In this document: piece after piece, positions 57,840 to 64,000 of the stretch | Layout: every line of letters begins with the position of its first letter | How positions within the stretch are numbered: position 1 is the first letter of the stretch | Origin: Isoetes taiwanensis | Taxonomy: Eukaryota > Streptophyta > Lycopodiopsida > Isoetales > Isoetaceae | DNA length: 64,000 bases | Reading direction: 5' to 3' | NCBI GenBank assembly: GCA_021234155.1 | Contig: JAJEKV010000036.1 | Span: 11,111,426 to 11,175,425 of the forward strand | The notes under the pieces: generated by a model | Databases searched by the model: none | Seen by the model: the letters and a program-made list of their open reading frames with translations, nothing else | Told to the model about the DNA's origin: nothing | Program-made: the position numbers and the translations under genes

Positions 57840-58702
57840 TTATGGATCATGAAAAAGGATGGAATTGAAGTAGGTATTGAAGGGCTTAGCAGTCCCAAAG
57901 GTATAGCCATTAGCAGGCCAGTCGCCAAGGCAGAGTAGACGGAAATAATCATCATCTCCCAACAGAATAATAAGTGACCCATATAGATCTGCAATCTGTC
58001 TATGATTGTAGTACATTGATCTGTATCTAGACAGTTGTCTTTCTCTTAGGCTGAAGTGATAGTTCCACAAGAACCACCATAAGAAGTGAACCTGGATAAC
58101 CTCTCTGCAGAAGATTGCTGCCCATAACTCTTCACTATCCTTCTTTTGTGGTAGCTTACCAACACGCATCAGATACTGTTCCTCTCGAGATGCTATATTG
58201 TTCTCAAACACACCATCAATTATTGAATCCCGAAAAGGAGAATGTTTGACAAGCTTCGTTTTGCCTTCTCCCCTTAAAAAGTCAAGGTATCCTAGGATCA
58301 TCAGACAATAAACTATTAGAATCCAGCACATCCAGATTAGAAGCAAACATATCAAAACATGTTTAAGGAATGAACAATAGGTAAGTTTACTGAAATACCA
58401 TTGTAGAGGTTCCATTTCCGGTGCTGTAGAAGCGGCACTCTCTGCTTGAGTATCTCATCCAATGTTGCATCAGAGCGGATTTCAGCATGAGGATGAGAAA
58501 CCCCATAAGGAACCGGCATTTGTGTAGCAGGATCAATATTATGGTAGCATCCACGATGATCCGGATCAGCAGAAAGGTTGTCCCACATGGCAACTTTATG
58601 GCAGATAGGATCCATTGGGCACTTTTCGTGAAGGAAGGAGGCTGAATCAGAGGACAGTGATGCAGATCTTGGGAGATTTGTAAAAGTGTGAAGAAATGCC
58701 AA
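57840..58702 (-). CDS. Two-exon gene of unknown function, 251 aa
   Basis: Exon 1 58702-58399 and exon 2 58291-57840 join as AATG|GT...AG|GATACC, phase 1, for 756 nt including the stop. The protein starts MAFLHTFTNLPRSASLSSDS, Ser-rich and possibly a plastid transit peptide. It then has CPMDPICHKVAMWDNL, CYHNIDPATQMPVPYGVSHPHAE, RKWNLYNG/YLDFLRGEG, FENNIASREEQYLMRVGKLP, a Trp/His-rich WAAIFCREVIQVHFLWWFLW, and YRSMYYNHRQIADLYGSLI. The ORF is intact over an intron, which argues for a real gene. I do not recognise the family. A CCACATG repeat lies just upstream of the ATG. Confidence 0.65.
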
Positions 58703-58726
58703 ATTTTTAGGGTTTAAATGGTGACA

Positions 58727-58822
58727 TCATTCACCACATGATTCACCACATGCACCACATGTCACCACATGATTCACCACATGTACCACATGTCACCATA
58801 TATGATTCACCACATTGGTACA
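58727..58822. repeat. CACCACATG tandem repeat
   Basis: About four units of ATTCACCACATGnACCACATGTCACC, within 25-120 bp upstream of the start codon of the 57840-58702 gene. It may be in the 5' UTR or promoter. No gene lies between it and 59511. Confidence 0.88.
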
Positions 58823-59511
58823 CCTTGCAACAAACATATCAGGCCTCACATGGGATAACTAATACCTTCAAATTTACGAATTCATCTTGCATAGATTATA
58901 AATTCTGGTCTCTTTTGTGTATTGCCTTCATTTTAGAGAATAGACGTTTGAATCCATATCCCAAGTTGGCTTCTTCTATGGAGATATTTGGTGTCTAACT
59001 CAGTCAAATAAACACATATGTTGTTTAAATCGTCGTTTCTCATACGACAATGGTATGTTTGGAAGATTGTTGCTAGAGATATTTTGTCTATCCAATTCTT
59101 ATTTGTTTATGTAGTTCATTTTCTAAGAAATAAGTAGTTTGTTCACCTTTCCTCTGAATTCATATATTGTATGAGTCTTAGAAAGCCATGCCCCTTAGAT
59201 GTAAACCCGCAATTGTTAGAATTCTAAATGAATTCAGTTCAATTACATGCATGCCATCTATATAATATTAGATTGATTTATATGCAATATATATAATATT
59301 CATAGGCAAATGTTAAATGGAATATTTATGTAAGAAGGCATCATCAGTCATTAAAAATGACAGGGCATGACTAGATATGTAATAATTATAATAGGATATT
59401 AAATCTCTACTCTGTTTCGATTCCTCTGTTCCTTTGTTTACTCTGCTTTCTCTTAACTGAATTGCTCTCCCGCCTAATCAATCCGACACTATAAAGCACA
59501 AAAGTTTGCTA

Positions 59512-60407
59512 ATGGCGACTGTGTTTCTGGTCGACGTCAAATTTGGCGAGTTGCTGGTAAGAAAGGGTTGTATTTCTTTATGTTATTCTGTCTCCTTGTG
59601 ATCACTGACGTTTTAAGCATGCTGTAGGAGCTGGAGGGAGTTGCAGTAGCACCGGATAAAGAAACCACTGCTGTTGGTTCGAATCGAAAAAATTATTCTG
59701 TCTTCACGGTATCAGTGGGCAAAAGAATCTTCTTCGCTGAAGGATGGGAGCTTTTTTTGCGCGAAAACAACATAACTGATGGCACTGCTCTTCTGTGTTT
59801 CACATCAAATAACGGCACAAACTTGACAGCAAGAGCTCTTGATGGGACTTATCGTGTAAAACCTCTTGGTAATTGGGAACTTGGCGCTCCTAGCGACAAT
59901 GGACCTGCTAATACAAATAAAAAAGTTGGGCGTGATATTAAGAAGGATTTTTCTGTGCATGTCGATGCCGAAAATGAGGTTTTTGTTACTGACGATGATT
60001 TATCTGATGAAGAAGAACCAGTATCAAAGAAAGCATTCCGTGTTCCTCTCCTCAAAGCTAACTTCAACAGAGGCCTGGTACTGCTGTATTATCTTTTGCT
60101 TTCAAGTATTATAAATGTTTTGAATTACTACTCCTTTCTTTTTGCTTAGATACTAGAACAAGAAGATAGGTGGCGAAATCCTCCCAAAGGATCCACTGTG
60201 GTAATTATCGGACCTGGTGATCAGAAAGCAGAGTTAGCAAGCAAAAAAAGCAAGCATTGTCTCAGCCATGGTTGGAATGCTTTCAAAAAATTGTTTGGCT
60301 TACGACTTGGTGATATCTTAGAATTTAAATTGCATGGAGATGAACTTCAATGGAATATGAAAGTTCTGGAAGGTGCAGCTTTACATAGGCTGAAGCCTCG
60401 AAGTTAA
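59512..60407 (+). CDS. B3-domain transcription factor, REM-like
   Basis: Three exons, 59512-59556, 59628-60077 and 60150-60407, with phase-0 GT-AG junctions, giving 250 residues. The first B3 domain lies at about residues 20-85 (SVFTVSVGKRIFFAEGWELF, LRENNITDGTALLCF), then an acidic linker (DDDLSDEEEPVSKK), and a second B3 at about 165-240 (STVVIIGPGD, LSHGWNAFKKLFGLRLGDIL, EFKLHGDELQWNMKVL). B3 domains bind DNA; tandem, divergent B3 domains point to the REM group rather than ARF, LAV or RAV. The start ATG follows in-frame upstream sequence without other domains. A nuclear transcription regulator is expected. A GAAGAAT-type polyadenylation region follows at 60410-60560. It appears intact. Confidence 0.85.
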
Positions 60408-62691
60408 TTAGTGTTCTGAGGGCTTTTTATGTTTAGAGAGGAACAACATTTTGTTTTGCTGAATGTTTTCCTTATGTGATCGATTCTTACTTCCCTGACT
60501 GTTTTATGTTCTCCAATGTATGATCAGACTCCCGATAAATATATATTGAATGCCCTTTCCATGATTTGTAATATTGTAGTTGGATTGAATATAAGAACCT
60601 AAAAATGTTAGATGGACTATACCAAGCAGCATTGAATGTGAAGCTGTTTGTCATATGCTTATTCATAAATCCACGCTGGTCATAATTCATTCAATAATTC
60701 ATAAAATGAAGCTTCCATTTATGGTTGAAGGCCAGAAAAGTTTATAGTTTATCTCTTGGCCAATTAAATGTTACCGTGTTTAGGCTAATTATTGTTTTTC
60801 TATCTACATGTAATCAGAGTTCTTTCTACTTACTCTATTTTTTATTTTGATCATGCATTTATCGAGTGTGATAAGAAGGAGCATTCTGAAGTTTGCCTAC
60901 AATGGAAAAGGAAGTTCTTTGAGGAAGTACTAGCTAGGCCAAATAATCTGACTTACTTGCAAACTAGAGCCATCTTTAAGATATTCAGGTGGTTTTATTT
61001 TCCAGCATATTATTGTGCTAAATGCACGGAGGCTGGCCAGGTCTCGGCATAGTTTTACCTTTAAAAGAATATACGGTTAATATTCTAAGCTCAATTTCCC
61101 TACCTTAAAGTGTGAGAGGGTATCACTTTCATAAACATGTTTTATGGTCAAAGTTAAATAATATCTATGTATGTTTTTTGAAAAATTTTGCTCTATAGTT
61201 GTTACTGCTTCGATCAATAAAATAATTTGACTTCAATGTGTTGAACTCCTGCTGCCACTTATGGCAGCATGGAAGAACCATTAGCATTTCCAAATACATG
61301 GTTCAATAAGCACATAAGGAGTATTTGAGGTTGCAACTTTGAAGACCATTCGAAAAAGCTACAAAAGACACAAGGACTTGAAGACCCAAAGAAGGACATT
61401 CACTTGAGAAAACATTAAAGGAGTATTTTGGCTAAATGGGAGGTCACAAGGCAAGTTACTAAATTTGAAGCCCTATTGAAGATTTGCAAGATCACAACTT
61501 GGTATGATATCTTGATTTGAGCATTGAAGTTGATATTCTTAAAGTTCTTGAAGAATTGCCTAGCCATTCTCTTTCATTCTATGTCTTGAGTCATTCTCTC
61601 CATTCCATGTCTAGCCTTCTTCTTTTTTCCACATTTCCATCTCCTCTCATTACATACTATGGTGTTGGTAACATTTCTTTCCCTAGTCAAATGAAATACA
61701 CACTCCATGCTCCATCCACCCACTCACCAAAGTCAAGCATTAGGGAGCCTCATGAATTCATTTCAAAAATACCTAGAGTTATACCTACTAGGTCTTACAA
61801 AAGAAGGACAAAAGCAAGACATGTCCAACTATGCAAGAAGTGAGCTCCCTAGTAGCATCCCATGTCAAAAAAAATTGCAAAAGATACAAACATCTACTTC
61901 ATCATTCATAATTCCACTTCACCACTCATATCACACGTGTCACCCATATCATCCATACTTCATGCCACCTCACAAAAAAAAAACATCATTTTTTGACTAG
62001 GGAAAAGATGGTTACCAACCCTTAAGTGCCACATCTTCACCATTTTTTTGCCACCTCACCAAGTCCCATGCTTAGCCATTTCCTTTTTTTCCAAAAAAAT
62101 CAAAGTGTTCCATTTGAAAATTTGATGATACTATCTGGTAGCCCTCATGAAAACATGCCACCTGGCACTAACATTCTTGAAAAAAGAGTTTATATTGACC
62201 TTCTAAATGGCCTTCTTGGGGCGCGTGCCTTTTTGAAAAAATGATAAAACCTACCTACATCTACCCCCATTTATCTACCCTCTCATCCTCGCCAAGTGGC
62301 GCCCCCGGCATGCCAAAGTCGAAACACGAGCCGAGCTTGGCGTGGGAGGAGACCACGTAATCAAAAGACTAGGCAATGGATCTATATTTATACCTTGGCT
62401 TCTTTTTCCATTCCGGCCTGTGGGATATTTCTTCACAAGAAACCTAAGATTTGCAGGCCAAGAAACGGATTTTTAGCAGCTGGGAACTACCTAATCATGA
62501 CTATATCCTCCCGATTTAACTTGAGTGATCCCAAGAACTCCAAACCTGTGCTAAATGACGGATAATCTGTTGGATCTTGCAAGAATTGGAACAGAACAAA
62601 GCATTTTCAAAAAGGGGCAAATCGACGAAGGAAATTTCAAGGGCTTTTTATGATTTTGGGAGATTGTTGATCACGAAATACATGTCAAGTC

Positions 62692-62694
<3 letters not shown>
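60408..62694. other. Spacer; no confident gene
   Basis: An ORF at 60792-61052 (CDKKEHSEVCLQWKRKFFEE, YYCAKCTEAG) has cysteines but no known pattern. 61500-62600 is low-complexity T/C-rich with TGCCACCTCACC phrases. No RNA gene seen. Confidence 0.4.
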
Positions 62695-62723
<29 letters not shown>

Positions 62724-63960
62724 TAAGAAGTATGATTTTCTATTAATAAAAAGTGGCCCAAGACCTTATTACAAAGCGGCCCAGAGGCCTTATAGGAAGA
62801 AGTAGCACATGGTCACCAGATAGAAAGAATTAACACATATATAACAATACAGCCACCAAACTAGAGAACCTCAACAAAATGATGCCCCCTCAGACTGGTC
62901 CAAAGCCCCTCAACCTCTTCATTATCATAACAAGAGGATAGAGAACCTCCTCTCCGCCCATCCAAGACTATAGAGCATATTCCTTGTACCTTCATTGCGG
63001 ATACTATGGGAAAAAAAAGTTATATTTGTGGAGCTCTACTAAAAACATCCTTCCGGATCTTGAAGCACCCCGACATATATACCTTGGAAGAATAATTCTT
63101 TCAACATGGAGACTCGAGGTCGGAGGTGCATTCTGAAATTCCATTCTCTTCTCTCACTTAAGTACTATGGGATACTAGTCCCTTTCCATTCGATATGTTC
63201 CTGCTACCTTGAAGCACAACCCAGGAGATGCAAGCAAAAACAAAACAAAAAGTACTGGGGATTGCTCACCGTCTTCCACAAGAGAGATACTATGATTGGT
63301 CATCCAAAGGCACCAATCGGACCCACAAGATCCATCACTCCGCCCTACAAATTGCCTCAACCTCTTCTTTTTACAACAAAGGTATTTAGATCATGCGCCT
63401 ATTTCCCAAAAAGACCAAAAGAAATGAGCTCCATTTCTTGCTATCCTAATTACTATGGGAGGAAGCCTCTTTCATTCCTAGAAGGCTTCATCATGTTAAG
63501 GCTTCCAACAAGATGCTGCAACCCCAAGGATCCGTGGCAGCCCCATCATTACAAACAAAAGATATGGTGAACAAAAAAACCTGCTCAATGATATCTACCT
63601 CCTGAGCGCACCACCAAACATTTTGAAGACAGTACCACCACGCATTTATATGTGTCTATATAGCCATAGCTACTACAATGAAGAATTACAAGCCTCCCGC
63701 CCCTGTAACTCTTACTTTCACCATTCCTCTTCCCCGTAATGCAAGAATCACCATGAAACCCTCTCTACCGGGATAGAGAAGGGGAAAAATATCCACAAAC
63801 GATAACGAAGCATGCAACACTTAAGATCCAGTCAATCACTACATATTCCCCATCTGTCGTGACAATAGCAAGAAAACGAGACGTGTATCTGCAGTGAGTG
63901 CAGACACAACCACAGTGAGTGCGGCCCTTATGTTGCAGTGAGTGCAACCAGGATCTCAGA
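62695..63960 (-). mobile_element. Poly(A)-tailed retroelement 3' end (minus strand)
   Basis: A run of about 25 T at 62693-62718 is, on the minus strand, a poly(A) tail preceded by TTTTTATTAATAGAAAATC and GGCCACTTTTTATT, with GGCCTCTGGGCCGCTTTG just upstream, a typical 3' end of plant L1-type LINEs. Upstream (plus 62760-63880) no RT motif is readable in any frame, so it may be mostly 3' UTR or a decayed body. A stretch with three CAGTGAGTGC units lies at 63891-63948. The limit at the window end is unknown. Confidence 0.5.
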
Positions 63961-64000
63961 CTTAAGGCCAAAACCACATAAGAATGGAAATAATACTGCC

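Noticed and set aside
60792-61052. Small cysteine-containing ORF as a zinc-finger gene
   Set aside because: Cysteine spacing fits no known finger and there is no supporting context.
63106-63570. 154-residue plus-strand ORF
   Set aside because: Low-complexity composition, antisense to a probable LINE end, no family motif.
1-64000. tRNA, rRNA or other structural RNA genes
   Set aside because: No cloverleaf or rRNA-like sequence was recognised by eye; tRNAscan-SE or Infernal would be decisive.

Overview
This is a transposon-rich piece of a land-plant nuclear genome. Evidence for a plant: a split PMT-type (pectin/pseudoketo-methyltransferase-like) gene with GT-AG introns, a REM-type B3 gene, a chromovirus with a plant-style initiator-tRNA-Met primer site, and a Helitron beside an RPA1-like gene. 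The TE density, ORF1-only LINEs and long AT-rich spacers would fit a fern or another large-genome plant, but that is inference.

Layout. 1-5225: 3' half of a Ty3/gypsy chromovirus (copy A) with its LTR. 5226-7860: remnants of another Ty3 element and of a Ty1/copia element. 8512-11041 (-): an apparently intact eight-exon PMT gene. 12940-13560: LINE ORF2 remnant. 13.6-18.3 kb: AT-rich, with local duplications and a near-perfect fold-back. 18965-19707 (-): R3H-domain exons of a truncated DExH-helicase-like gene. 21.48-22.62 kb: an AGATTC-type minisatellite. 23.1-28.1 kb: LINE 3' ends and a TGCATGCA array. 28.3-29.37 and 42.77-43.29 kb: the two halves of an ORF1-only LINE, split by a nested, nearly complete chromovirus (copy B, 29369-42764). 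44.3-48.3 kb: nested tandem repeats and a fold-back element leading into a decayed Helitron (48.3-52.4 kb), followed by an RPA1-like gene (52.6-54.6 kb). 56.7-57.1 kb (-): inverted Helitron helicase fragment. 57840-58702 (-): an intact two-exon gene of unknown function. 59512-60407 (+): a three-exon B3 gene. 62.7 kb onward: a poly(A)-type retroelement end on the minus strand.

Main discovery. Between its 5' LTR and gag, copy B carries a gene cassette whose product begins with the canonical histone H3 tail (M-ARTKQTARK) and ends with a complete H3 histone fold that aligns to H3 residues 47-135 without a gap, about 55% identical by hand count. The two are joined by a long acidic, Gln/Glu-rich, NLS-bearing, Pro-rich linker, about 440 residues in total. 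The cassette has its own TATA box and AATAAA. It is preceded by a pair of 67-bp palindromes (types A and B). The same A-B pair plus TATA recurs downstream, in front of a second, unrecognised gene. The same element encodes a chromodomain integrase, the class of reader that binds H3 tails. So the element looks like a retrotransposon with its own histone H3 variant and a duplicated regulatory module.

Caveat. Many frameshifts lie in the repeats, and the copies differ preferentially at CAG/CTG sites. Some apparent breaks, including the single shift inside the H3-like gene, may be assembly errors at methylated sites rather than true decay.
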